Assembly: GCF_014873765.1 (NCBI RefSeq)
Contig: NZ_JADBGG010000004.1
Location: forward strand, 1-64,000
Length of the DNA stretch: 64,000 nucleotides
Source: Desulfomicrobium macestii
Lineage (GTDB): Bacteria > Desulfobacterota > Desulfovibrionia > Desulfovibrionales > Desulfomicrobiaceae
Direction of reading: 5' to 3'
In this document: positions 44,459 through 52,793 of the stretch, one piece after another
How the letters are laid out: the number at the start of each line of letters is the position of its first letter
How positions within the stretch are numbered: the first letter of the stretch is position 1
The notes under the pieces: model-generated
Databases searched by the model: none
What the model was told of the DNA's origin: nothing
Seen by the model: only the letters and a program-made list of their open reading frames with translations
Made by a program: the position numbers and the translations under genes

Positions 44459-45616
44459 CTAATGGCCGAGCCATTCCTTCTTGCGTTCCAGGGTTTCGGT
44501 CTTGACGAATTCGAGCTTGCCGTCCTTGAAGGCGGTGATGTTCACCGAGAGGTTCGGACGGTGGTCGTCGGCGAAGTAGCTGATGGCCGGGGCCAGTCCC
44601 TCGGGGTCGAAATCGCGCATGGTTTCGAGTGCGTCCTTGATGCTTTCTCCCGTCACCTCGCCCTTGGCCTTGGCCATTTTCATGCCTTCGCACATGACCA
44701 TGGCGGAAACGAATCCGCGTACGTAGTGGGTCATCTGCGGCTCATCCTTGGTCAGTTCGCGGATCAGGGCCATGCCCGGCACGTCCTGCCCGTAAATGAC
44801 TCCGCCCTGCAGGCCGAAGTGGCCGTTGGCCGCTTCGCCGCCAAGCTTGAAGATGTTCTCGTCGCTGCTCCAGATGTTGGTCAGGAAGGTGCAGGTCATG
44901 CCGAGCTTCTGGGCGTCCTTCATGATCACGGCCGTGGAAGGGGTGGTCCCGCCGGTCCAGACGAAGTCGGGTCCGACCTTCTTGAGGCTCAAAAGCTGCG
45001 GGGTCGCGTCGATGGCTTTCAGGTCCACGTTTTCCTGGCCCACGATCTCAAAACCCAGTTCGGCGGCATATTCCTTCATGGCCGGAATGGGCACCGATCC
45101 GTAGGGATTGTCCGGGAAGACGAAGGCCAGCTTGGGGGCGCGCTCTTCCTTCCAGGTCTCGCGCAGATATTTGAGTCCGGCCCGGCCCTGGGTGGAGTAA
45201 TCCGGCGCGGCGGTGAAATTGTAGGGTGCCTTGGCCGGGTCCATCAGGTGCGCGGAGTAGGAAGCCGAGAAGACCGGGATCTTGTCCTTGGCCACGAACT
45301 TGACCAGGGCTTCGGTGTCGCCCGTGCCCCAGCCCTGCATGGCCACGATGCCGCTGGAGGTGAAACGCTTGTAGGCGGCCAGGGCCTGCTGCACGTTGTA
45401 GGCGTAGTCGACCTGGATGAGTTCCACGGGTTCGCCGTCTATGCCGCCGTTGTCGTTCAGCCATCCTACATAGGCCTTGATGCCGTCGGCGTAGGGGCCG
45501 CCCACGCTGGACGTGGGGCCGGTGAGGTCGGACAGGAGGCCCACCTTGTAGGCGGCCGATGCCGTGCTGATGCTGGCGATGAGGGCCAGGATGGTCAGGG
45601 CAAGAAGTTTTTTCAT
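44459..45616 (-). CDS. livK: LivK-like periplasmic amino-acid-binding protein
   Basis: The 385-residue protein has a signal peptide (MKKLLALTILALIASISTAS) and the type I binding fold of the branched-chain amino-acid family (GLLSDLTGPTSSVGGPYADG at the start; DYAYNVQQALAAYKRF; VWTGGTTPSTAVIMKDAQKL). Family members bind Leu/Ile/Val, but related proteins bind aromatic acids, amides or urea. Two ligase genes in the operon make a carboxylate substrate plausible. It lies between the permease genes and a stem-loop. Confidence 0.9.
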   Translation of the reverse strand: MKKLLALTILALIASISTASAAYKVGLLSDLTGPTSSVGGPYADGIKAYVGWLNDNGGIDGEPVELIQVDYAYNVQQALAAYKRFTSSGIVAMQGWGTGDTEALVKFVAKDKIPVFSASYSAHLMDPAKAPYNFTAAPDYSTQGRAGLKYLRETWKEERAPKLAFVFPDNPYGSVPIPAMKEYAAELGFEIVGQENVDLKAIDATPQLLSLKKVGPDFVWTGGTTPSTAVIMKDAQKLGMTCTFLTNIWSSDENIFKLGGEAANGHFGLQGGVIYGQDVPGMALIRELTKDEPQMTHYVRGFVSAMVMCEGMKMAKAKGEVTGESIKDALETMRDFDPEGLAPAISYFADDHRPNLSVNITAFKDGKLEFVKTETLERKKEWLGH

Positions 45617-45667
45617 GGTGTCTCCGGATGCGGCAAAAGGTTTCCCCGGCGCGAGAGGGCCGGGCCG

Positions 45668-46717
45668 TTAGTATGCAAAGGGGTAGAGTTTCCAGTAGGC
45701 CTTGGTCAGCCTCCATTTACGGGCCAGTCCTTCGGGCTCGAAGATGAGGAAGAGCACCAGCATGAGCCCGAAGACCCCTTCCTTCATGGGCACGATGATG
45801 GCGCTCAGGTCCGGGGCGATGCCCCCCAGGGACGTGGTCAGCAGATTGAGCATCTCCGGCAGCAGGGTGATGAAGATGGCCCCGAAGATGGAGCCCAGGA
45901 CAGACCCCATTCCACCGATGATGATCATGGCCAGATAGCTGATGGACAGCCCCATGGAGAACTGCTCCGGGGTGATGTACATGGTGTAGTGGGCCCAGAG
46001 GCCACCTGCGATGCCGGCCAGGAACGAGCTCAGACCAAAGGCTTGCAGCTTGAAGGCGAAAAGGTTCACGCCCACGTTCTCGGCGGACTGGTGGTAGTCG
46101 CGGATGGCCACGAAGGCCCGCCCGGGGCGGGTGCGGATCACGTTGGTCACGACCAGGACGCACAGCACGGTGACCAGCAGGATGAGGTAGAAGATCTTGG
46201 AATCGGTGTCGAAGGAATAGCCCATGATTTCGGGCGCATCGACGGGCAGGCCGTTGGCCCCGCCGGTGATGCTTCCGGCATGTAGGAAGACGTATTCCAG
46301 GATGAGCTGCGCGGCCAGGGTGGAGATGGCCAGATAGATTCCCTTGAGGCGCAGCGACGGGATGCCGAAGATCATGCCCACCATGGCCGCCACCGCGCCC
46401 CCGCCGAGCAGGGCCAGGAAAAAGGGCACTCCCATGTTGGACAGCACCGCCGCGCCGTAGGCCCCGACCCCGACGAAAGCCCCGTGCCCCAGCGACATCT
46501 GGCCGCAGACGCCGGTCAAAAGGTTCAGGGACACCGCCCCGATGACCGCGATGAGGATCAGGTTCAGGATGGACATGACGTAGGAGTCCAGAAACTGGGG
46601 GCACACCAGCAGGACCGCGAAGAAAAGGGCCAGACAGATTTTCTGGAATTTGGAGGGGAAGAGGCCGTCCTCGCGGGCGTAGGTGGTGTAGAAGAGTCCG
46701 CATTTTTGCATGCTCAT
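45668..46717 (-). CDS. livM: LivM-like ABC permease
   Basis: The 349-residue membrane protein has the LivM pattern (LTGVCGQMSLGHGAFVGVGA, RDYHQSAENVGVN, AGIAGGLWAHY) with about nine to ten membrane helices. A hydrophilic N-terminal extension of ~28 residues (KCGLFYTTYAREDGLFPSKF) precedes the first helix. It overlaps livH by four bases (ATGA). Confidence 0.92.
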   Translation of the reverse strand: MSMQKCGLFYTTYAREDGLFPSKFQKICLALFFAVLLVCPQFLDSYVMSILNLILIAVIGAVSLNLLTGVCGQMSLGHGAFVGVGAYGAAVLSNMGVPFFLALLGGGAVAAMVGMIFGIPSLRLKGIYLAISTLAAQLILEYVFLHAGSITGGANGLPVDAPEIMGYSFDTDSKIFYLILLVTVLCVLVVTNVIRTRPGRAFVAIRDYHQSAENVGVNLFAFKLQAFGLSSFLAGIAGGLWAHYTMYITPEQFSMGLSISYLAMIIIGGMGSVLGSIFGAIFITLLPEMLNLLTTSLGGIAPDLSAIIVPMKEGVFGLMLVLFLIFEPEGLARKWRLTKAYWKLYPFAY

Positions 46718-47601
46718 ACCCGTTCAATCTCCTTGGTTCCGAAAAGCCCGTAAGGCTTGATCATGAGAATGATGACCAGGATCACAAAGGAGGCAACCTC
46801 CTTGAATCCGCCCAGTCCGAAGAGGTCCTTGGCCGCGCCCTCGCAGATGTTTTCCAGCACCCCGATGATCAGGCCGCCGAGCGCCGCGCCGAGCAGGCTG
46901 TCCAGCCCGCCAAGGATCACGGCGGGAAAGACTTTCAGCCCCAGCTGGCCGAGCTGGGCGTTTATGCCGTTGATGTTGCCGAGGATGATGCCGCCGATGC
47001 TCGAAACCACGGCCGCGATGCACCAGGACAGGGCGAAGATGGACTTGATGCCGATGCCCATGGACTGGGCGGCCTGCTGGTCGAAGGCCGTGGCGCGCAT
47101 GGCGATGCCCAGGGACGAGTACTTGAAGAACAGGCTGAAGACCCCGAAGAGCAGCACCGAGAGCCCGAAGGCCGCGACATACACCGGCGCGATGGGCAGG
47201 CCCAGAAGCATGTAGGGTTCCTGGGGCAGGATGGCCGGGAAGACCTGGATCTGGGTGCCCCAGACCATCTGCACGAAAGATTTGAGCATGGACGAGAGTC
47301 CGATGGTGACCATGATGACGGAGATGATGGGCTCGCCGATGAGCGGCCGCAGGATGAGGCGCTCCACGAGAATGGCCAGGGCGATGGAAAAGACCAGCGT
47401 CAGGAGGAAGGAGACCAGAAACGGCAACTGGAACTGCACGGTCAGGGCGAAGCAGATGTACGCGCCGACCATGACCAGTTCGCCCTGGGCGAAGTTGACG
47501 ACCTTGGTGGCCTTGAAAATGATGACGAATCCCAGCGCCACCAGACTGTAGATGGAGCCGACCACCAGGCCGTTTATGATGAGTTGGAGGTAGTATTCCA
47601 T
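46714..47601 (-). CDS. livH: LivH-like ABC permease
   Basis: The start at 47601 (MEYYLQLIINGLVVGSIYSL) is the usual LivH start; longer frames run into palindromic repeat sequence. The 295-residue product has about eight helices and the signature KVVNFAQGELVMVGAYI, with RATAFDQQAAQSMGI in a cytoplasmic loop. It overlaps livM by four bases. About 220 bases containing two palindromes separate it from the upstream ligase gene. Confidence 0.93.
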   Translation of the reverse strand: MEYYLQLIINGLVVGSIYSLVALGFVIIFKATKVVNFAQGELVMVGAYICFALTVQFQLPFLVSFLLTLVFSIALAILVERLILRPLIGEPIISVIMVTIGLSSMLKSFVQMVWGTQIQVFPAILPQEPYMLLGLPIAPVYVAAFGLSVLLFGVFSLFFKYSSLGIAMRATAFDQQAAQSMGIGIKSIFALSWCIAAVVSSIGGIILGNINGINAQLGQLGLKVFPAVILGGLDSLLGAALGGLIIGVLENICEGAAKDLFGLGGFKEVASFVILVIILMIKPYGLFGTKEIERV

Positions 47602-47673
47602 AAATGACCTTATGGGTTGTTGCCGTCGGCGGCGTTTTCGCTCCAGAGTTTCTGAAACGCGTGAAAGGCATGG

Positions 47674-47783
47674 ATTCCCGCCTTCGCGGGAATGACATCG
47701 ACGCAAGGCGGACATGCCGACTCCAGAACCAGAGAGCGCGGTCCACGGACAATCCACCGAGTCATCCCCGCGAAGGCGGGGAT
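47674..47783. repeat. Pair of palindromic repeats inside the liv operon
   Basis: ATTCCCGCCTTCGCGGGAAT (47674-47693) and ATCCCCGCGAAGGCGGGGAT (47764-47783) are stem-loops of the dispersed family and are oppositely oriented. They fill the gap between the AMP-ligase gene (ends 47822) and livH (starts 47601). Transcribed, they would form two strong hairpins that could reduce read-through or stabilise mRNA segments. Confidence 0.8.
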
Positions 47784-47821
47784 CCATCTTCCGTAAAGTT
47801 CCGTTTCCATCCTCGTCTCCA

Positions 47822-49726
47822 TCATGACATTCCCCCATCCGTAACGTCGCGGATGCAGATGGCCCCTGTCATTTCGCGGTGCGACCCGTCCTGGTAGGTG
47901 ATGGCGATGCACAGGTCCGTGTTGTCCGTGCCGTCGTAGAGTGCATGGATCAGCTCCGCGTAACGCTCCCCGATGACCTTGCGCCGGATTTTGCGCGTGC
48001 GGGTCAGCTCGCCGTCATCGGCGTCGAGCTCCTTGAAGAGCAGGGCGAAGCGCGTGACCTCGGTGCCGGGCTGCAATGACGGATTGATGGTCCGGATTTC
48101 GGATTCGATCAGGTCGTAGAGTTCGGGCTTGGCCGCCAGGTCTTGATAGGTGGTGTAGGTCAGGCCCCTGGATTCCGCCCAGCGGCCCGCGATGTCGCCG
48201 TCGAGGCAGATGATGGCGGTGATGAAGTCGCGCTGGTGGCCGAGGACCACGGCTTCCTGCACGTAGGTCGAGAACTTGAGCTTGTTTTCGATGAACTGGG
48301 GCGAGAAACGCACCCCCCTGGCCGTGGTCATGACGTCGGAGAGGCGGTCGATGATGACCAGTTGGCCGTTGTCCTTGAAGAAGCCTGCGTCGCCGGAGTG
48401 CAGCCAGCCGTCGGTGACGGTCTCGGCGGTGGCGGCGTCGTTGCCGAGGTAGCCCTTGAACACGGCCGCGCTTCTGGACAGGATCTCGCCGTCTTCGGCG
48501 ATGCGGATCTCGGTCTCGGCTATGGGTTCGCCCACGGATTCGAAACTGACCGCGCCGTCGCGGTGGATGCAGGAAATGCCCGCGATCTCGGTCTGGCCGT
48601 AGATCTGCTTCAGGTTCACGCCCAGGGCGTGGAAAAAGGTGAAGGTGTCGGGGCCAAGCGGCGCGCCGCCCGTGGACGCCGAACGCACGCGCGAGAAGCC
48701 GAGCCGGTCGCGCAGGGCCCTGAAAAGCCCCCAGTCGGCCAGCCTGTTGGCCATGCGCAGGCCCGCGGACGGCGTTTCGCCGCGCAGCACGGTGCCTGCG
48801 TACCTGAGCCCGATGGGCATGAAGATGTTGAAGAGAAAACGCTTGAAGCGGGTTGTCTCCATGATGCGCACCCGGACCTTGGCGGCCATGTTCTCCCAGA
48901 CTCTTGGCGGCGAGAAGATGAGGTGCGGCCCGATTTCGCGGATGTTTTCCTGCACCGTGTCGGGTTCCTCTGGGAAATTGACGCAAAAGCCGAACAGGAG
49001 AGCCGAGGACACGGCCATCATCTGCTCGCCCATCCAGGCCAGGGGCAGGAATGACACGAACTCGTCGCTTGCGTGTTTGGGATCGGACAGGCCCAGATTC
49101 CAGGCCATGGACAGAAGGTTCCTGTGCGAGAGCATGGCCAGCTTGGGCCGTCCTGTGGAGCCGGAGGTGGTGGCGATGAGCGCTGTGTCGTCGGGGGTGA
49201 CGTCCTTGATCCATTGCTCGAATTCGTGCGCGTGGTCCTGGCCCAGTTTGCGGATGTCATCGAAGGATTTGAGTCCCGGCGCATCGTAGCCGATCAGCCC
49301 CTTGGAATCGTGATAGATGATGTATTCCAGCAGCGGCAGATCGTCCCGGATGGACAGGATCTTGTCGACCTGCTCCTGATCCTCGGCCACCACCAGCCGG
49401 GCCTTGGACAGCTCGAAGACATAGCCGATCTCCTCGCCGGGCGAGTCCTGGTACAGTCCGAGGGACACCCCGCCGAGGCCCTGGATGGCCAGCTGGGCCC
49501 AGAGCCACTCCGGACGGTTGTCGCCGATGATGACGATGATGTCTCCCCGGCCAAGGCCCAGCGCCCTGAGCCCGGCGGCGAACTCGGAGGTGATGGCCCA
49601 GTATTCGGCATAGGTCACGGGTTTCCAGATGCCCAGGGTCTTTTCGCGCAGGGCCGTGCGGCCGGGACGATTGCGGCTGTTTTCAAGGAGCAGGCTTGGC
49701 AGGGTGGTATCGTACGGAGCGGTCAT
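47822..49726 (-). CDS. AMP-dependent long-chain-type acyl-CoA ligase
   Basis: The 634-residue protein has the adenylate-forming motifs TSGSTGRPKLAMLSH (near 190), IYGQTEIAG (near 375) and SGDAGFFKDNGQLVIIDR with a C-terminal TRTRKIRRKVIGERY lysine region. It resembles bacterial long-chain acyl-CoA synthetases with an extended N-terminus. It abuts livG with no gap, so it is part of the transporter operon. The acid it activates is unknown; a substrate of the importer is the simplest idea. Confidence 0.88.
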   Translation of the reverse strand: MTAPYDTTLPSLLLENSRNRPGRTALREKTLGIWKPVTYAEYWAITSEFAAGLRALGLGRGDIIVIIGDNRPEWLWAQLAIQGLGGVSLGLYQDSPGEEIGYVFELSKARLVVAEDQEQVDKILSIRDDLPLLEYIIYHDSKGLIGYDAPGLKSFDDIRKLGQDHAHEFEQWIKDVTPDDTALIATTSGSTGRPKLAMLSHRNLLSMAWNLGLSDPKHASDEFVSFLPLAWMGEQMMAVSSALLFGFCVNFPEEPDTVQENIREIGPHLIFSPPRVWENMAAKVRVRIMETTRFKRFLFNIFMPIGLRYAGTVLRGETPSAGLRMANRLADWGLFRALRDRLGFSRVRSASTGGAPLGPDTFTFFHALGVNLKQIYGQTEIAGISCIHRDGAVSFESVGEPIAETEIRIAEDGEILSRSAAVFKGYLGNDAATAETVTDGWLHSGDAGFFKDNGQLVIIDRLSDVMTTARGVRFSPQFIENKLKFSTYVQEAVVLGHQRDFITAIICLDGDIAGRWAESRGLTYTTYQDLAAKPELYDLIESEIRTINPSLQPGTEVTRFALLFKELDADDGELTRTRKIRRKVIGERYAELIHALYDGTDNTDLCIAITYQDGSHREMTGAICIRDVTDGGMS

Positions 49727-50521
49727 TCAGCGTCCCTTATACAGGCCGTCATCGTCGCCGAGGTAGGCGCTGATGACTTTGGGATTGTTCTGGATTGCCT
49801 CTGGCGTGCCGCTGGCCAGGACACGGCCGAAATCGAGCACGACGACATGGTCGGAGATGTCCATGACCACGCCCATGTCGTGCTCCACCAGAAAGACGGT
49901 CACGCCCCATTCCTCGTTGATGTCCAGGATGGAGCGGGCCATGTCCTCGGTTTCCTCCAGGTTCATGCCCGCCATGGGTTCGTCGAGCAGCAGCAGTTCG
50001 GGTTCGGCGGCCAGCGCGCGTCCGAGCTCGACTTTTTTCTGCACCCCGTAAGGCAGGTGCCCGGCGATCTGGTGGCGGTAGGGCGAGAGGTTCAGGAAAT
50101 CGATGATGTCTTCCACGCGCTCCCGATGACGGGTCTCTTCGGCGCGGGCCTTGCCCAGGTAGAAGATGGAAGCCAGCAGCCCGTAGTTCAGGCGTGAGTG
50201 GCGACCGACCATGAGGTTGTCCAGGACCGAGAGCCCCCGGAAGAGGGCGATGTTCTGGAAGGTCCGGGCCAGTCCGAAGCCCGTGCGCTTGTGCGCGGGC
50301 ACGCCGGAAAGCTCCCGGCCGTCCATGCTGATTTTGCCCTTGGTCGGGGTGTAACGGCCGGAGATGCAGTTGAGCATGCTGGTCTTTCCCGCGCCGTTGG
50401 GCCCGATGAGAGAGCTGATGCTGCCTTTTTGAACGGAGCACGAGACCCGCGAAAGGGCGGCCACGTTCTTGAAGGTCAGACTGACCTCCTTGATTTCGAG
50501 CAGGGCGCTACTGCCATTCAT
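49727..50521 (-). CDS. livG: LivG-like ABC transporter ATPase
   Basis: The ATG at 50521, within the end of the CBS-ACT gene, gives 264 residues. Walker A is GPNGAGKTS, the signature segment LPYGVQKKVELGRAL replaces the common LSYGQQRRLEIARAL, Walker B is LLLLDEPMAGMN, and the LivG-specific insert FGLARTFQNIALFRGLSVLDN is present. With livF it energises the importer. Confidence 0.9.
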   Translation of the reverse strand: MNGSSALLEIKEVSLTFKNVAALSRVSCSVQKGSISSLIGPNGAGKTSMLNCISGRYTPTKGKISMDGRELSGVPAHKRTGFGLARTFQNIALFRGLSVLDNLMVGRHSRLNYGLLASIFYLGKARAEETRHRERVEDIIDFLNLSPYRHQIAGHLPYGVQKKVELGRALAAEPELLLLDEPMAGMNLEETEDMARSILDINEEWGVTVFLVEHDMGVVMDISDHVVVLDFGRVLASGTPEAIQNNPKVISAYLGDDDGLYKGR

Positions 50522-51161
50522 GCTTGAAATCCTCGGGGCCGACCACGTCGTAGCTGGCTTTCTGCAGGGCGGCCGCGATGGACGACGGGTTGGGCGTGTC
50601 CACGCGGATGACGACCATGCGCCGTTCCCTGTGCGTGAAGGTGCCGGTGGAGATGATGGAATACCCCATGGCGTCGATGATGCCCGAGACTTCGCGCAGC
50701 ACGCCGGGACGGTCCACGACCTCGAAGACGATGCGCGAGCCGCCCTGGCCGTAGCCCATTTCCTCGGCCAGCACTTCAAGCATGATGGTGCGGTTGATGT
50801 AGCCGATGAGGTCGCCGTCCTGATCGACCACGGCCAGTCCGGCCAGGTTCTTGGCGTGCATGAGCATGGCGGCGGTCTCGATCTCCGTCTCGGGGGTCAC
50901 GGGCGTGATGTCCGTGCGCATGATTCGCCCGACGGTGAGCTTGGACAGAAGATAGTTGATCTCGTGCTTGTCCAGACCCGTGGCCAGCGAGGGCATGGCG
51001 GCGCTTATGTCCTCGGTGCGCACGTATCCGATCAGTTTTTCGTCCTTGACCACGAACAGCATCCAGAGTTGCTGCTCATCCATGAGCCGCTGCGCGTCCT
51101 CGACCAGTGCATCCGGTGGCATCGCTATGAAATTCTTAAGCATTTTAAGCCCGACAAACAT
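50508..51161 (-). CDS. CBS-pair plus ACT domain protein (AcuB-like)
   Basis: The 217-residue protein has two CBS motifs (about 5-60 and 75-130) and a C-terminal ACT domain (about 140-215, FEVVDRPGVLREVSGIIDAM). CBS pairs bind adenine nucleotides and ACT domains bind amino acids, so the protein could sense both energy state and the imported ligand. It is the first gene of the liv operon and overlaps livG by 14 bases. Confidence 0.87.
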   Translation of the reverse strand: MFVGLKMLKNFIAMPPDALVEDAQRLMDEQQLWMLFVVKDEKLIGYVRTEDISAAMPSLATGLDKHEINYLLSKLTVGRIMRTDITPVTPETEIETAAMLMHAKNLAGLAVVDQDGDLIGYINRTIMLEVLAEEMGYGQGGSRIVFEVVDRPGVLREVSGIIDAMGYSIISTGTFTHRERRMVVIRVDTPNPSSIAAALQKASYDVVGPEDFKHEWQ

Positions 51162-51617
51162 GATTGCTCCTTTTTCGTCGTATGCGGGAATGTTTTCCTA
51201 ATAGAAAGGTTCGTGCCAAAAAGGTTCGCTCGTGCCAGAACGGCGTTGAATGATGTATTGAAGTGGATTAATATTGTACAATTTCAGGTTGTTGTGTTAT
51301 ATTTGTGGAAACTTTTCGCGGTTGGCGAATTTACTGGTCAAGGTGCGGAATTGGCAGAATGGGCGAGGGGGTGAGCAACTTTTATTGAGGATATTTGGTG
51401 CGATGCATCAAGTCCCCTGGCTACGACGCAGTGAACCAAGAGCAACTTTTATTGCATTGGCATTAAAAGTTGCGAAGTGTGGTGAAGAAAAGACCGTTTC
51501 TTGCGTTGTCCATACAGAACTGCTAAAATATTCATTGCCTGAAAGTATTGAATATCCGCAGCTCTCCCTCGGGTACCTCCTCAAGCTGGTCGCGCCCGGA
51601 GTAAAATGGAGGCGTCT
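51162..51617. other. AT-rich intergenic region with repeated GCAACTTTT motif
   Basis: The 456-bp space between divergent genes is AT-rich. GAGCAACTTTTATTG occurs twice in direct orientation (51373-51387 and 51440-51454), and the core appears inverted as AAAAGTTGC at 51465-51473. These could be operators for the binding-protein gene at 51618. Short frames here show no coding character. Confidence 0.5.
51205..51237 (-). promoter_or_regulatory. Repeated TGGCACG motifs upstream of the liv operon
   Basis: On the minus strand TGGCACGAGCGAACCTTT and TGGCACGAACCTTT follow each other (51237-51220 and 51218-51205). Both begin with a perfect sigma-54 -24 box. In the second, the -12 position 10 bases on reads TC instead of GC, so as a sigma-54 promoter it is weak. 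A sigma-54 response regulator in the same cluster makes it worth noting. Confidence 0.3.
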
Positions 51618-52598
51618 ATGTTGGGTGTCCGAGTGGCGTGTTGCCTTGTGTTCGTTTTTTTTGGATCGGTCGCCCTGGCCCGGACGCCAGTGGTTCTGAT
51701 CATCGAGAGTTATCACCCGGTGCTGGCCTGGACCGCCCAGTGCGAGGAAGGCATTCGTCAGGCCCTGGGCGAGGGATTTGATGTCCACTCCTTCTTCATG
51801 GATACCAAGAGGATTCCCGAATCTGATTTTGCATTGAGCGCCAGCAGGGCCTGGGAAGCCGTTCAAAGCATCGAACCTGACCTGGTCATGCTCGGGGACG
51901 ACGACGCCTTGAGCATGCTCGGTCCGCGAGTGGCGCAAACGGGCATCCCGATTGTCTACTTTGGCATCAACAACAATCCGCGCAACTACTTCACGCAACT
52001 TCCCCGCAACATGGCCGGAGTGTTGGAACGCACCCCAGTGATCCCCTGGTTGCGGCATCTGACCGAAATCATGCCCCTGGCGCGCCGTGTTCTCGTACTG
52101 TTGGACAATAGCCTGACCTCGGTTTCCATCGTCGATCTGGTTTTTCAGGGCCGTCCGTCTATCCATGTCGGAAGGCTGGACGTGCAATTTCACGTGGCTT
52201 CCGACTGGGCCGACTGGCAAGATCGGATTCGCGGGGCTTCGGATTACGATTTTGTACTCACGCCGACCTTCCACGCCGTGCGAGGCTCAGAGGGCTATGT
52301 CGACATCCCGGTCGTGGTTTCGTGGACATCCTCCAATAGTCCGGTCCCGGTCTTCTCGAATCAGGATTACACTATCGGCGAAGACGGTTTCACCGGAGCG
52401 TTGGTTCTGGTGGGTACGGAGCATGGCCGCCTTGCCGGGGAGATAGCCCGTGGAATTCTGGAAGGAACGTTTTCGCCTCAGAATGCTCCATTCCTGACGG
52501 ACAGGGCGGGACAATTTTACTTCAGCCGCAAGCAACTGGAACGGTTTGGCATTCTTCTTCCCGAGGAAATTCGGCGCAACGCCCTTCTTTTGGACTGA
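51618..52598 (+). CDS. Periplasmic binding protein, ABC_sub_bind-like
   Basis: GGAGG at 51608-51612 selects the ATG at 51618, giving 326 residues. A signal peptide (VACCLVFVFFGSVALA) precedes a two-lobed binding fold (VVLIIESYHPVLAWTAQCEE, LVMLGDDDALSMLGPRVAQ, GIPIVYFGINNNPRNY). The pattern is that of the PF04392 binding proteins, which often feed ABC importers or serve as sensor partners. No transporter genes are adjacent. Ligand is unknown. Confidence 0.72.
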   Translation: MLGVRVACCLVFVFFGSVALARTPVVLIIESYHPVLAWTAQCEEGIRQALGEGFDVHSFFMDTKRIPESDFALSASRAWEAVQSIEPDLVMLGDDDALSMLGPRVAQTGIPIVYFGINNNPRNYFTQLPRNMAGVLERTPVIPWLRHLTEIMPLARRVLVLLDNSLTSVSIVDLVFQGRPSIHVGRLDVQFHVASDWADWQDRIRGASDYDFVLTPTFHAVRGSEGYVDIPVVVSWTSSNSPVPVFSNQDYTIGEDGFTGALVLVGTEHGRLAGEIARGILEGTFSPQNAPFLTDRAGQFYFSRKQLERFGILLPEEIRRNALLLD

Positions 52599-52731
52599 CC
52601 CCGCACAGCTTCTTCTTTTTCATATCCCCTCCATTGCAGCCTTGCCTTTCACGACAGCCCCCTTCTTCTTCGATTCGATCCCGGTTGGATTGTCATTTTT
52701 CAAAGTCCCCCTTGTTTTATTCGCGTGCCTG

Positions 52732-52760
52732 TTGACAGACCGTGATAGCGGGACTATTTT
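52732..52760 (+). promoter_or_regulatory. Sigma-70 promoter of the second ORP-like cluster
   Basis: TTGACA (52732-52737), a 17-base spacer and TATTTT (52755-52760) form a good promoter. An inverted repeat TTGAA-N6-TTCAA (52759-52774) overlaps the -10 edge and could be an operator, perhaps for the DUF134 protein encoded immediately downstream. Confidence 0.65.
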
Positions 52761-52793
52761 GAACATAATTTCAATATAAAACAAGGAGAGCGC

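Noticed and set aside
51459-51473. TGGCATTAAAAGTTGC as a sigma-54 promoter for the gene at 51618
   Set aside because: The GG and GC are 11 bases apart, not 10, and the -24 box lacks the CACG extension. Sigma-54 promoters tolerate base changes much better than spacing changes.
51274-51699. Open frame of 141 codons upstream of the binding-protein gene
   Set aside because: Its end overlaps the signal-peptide region of the gene at 51618 in another frame, it covers the AT-rich repeat region, and its composition is not protein-like.
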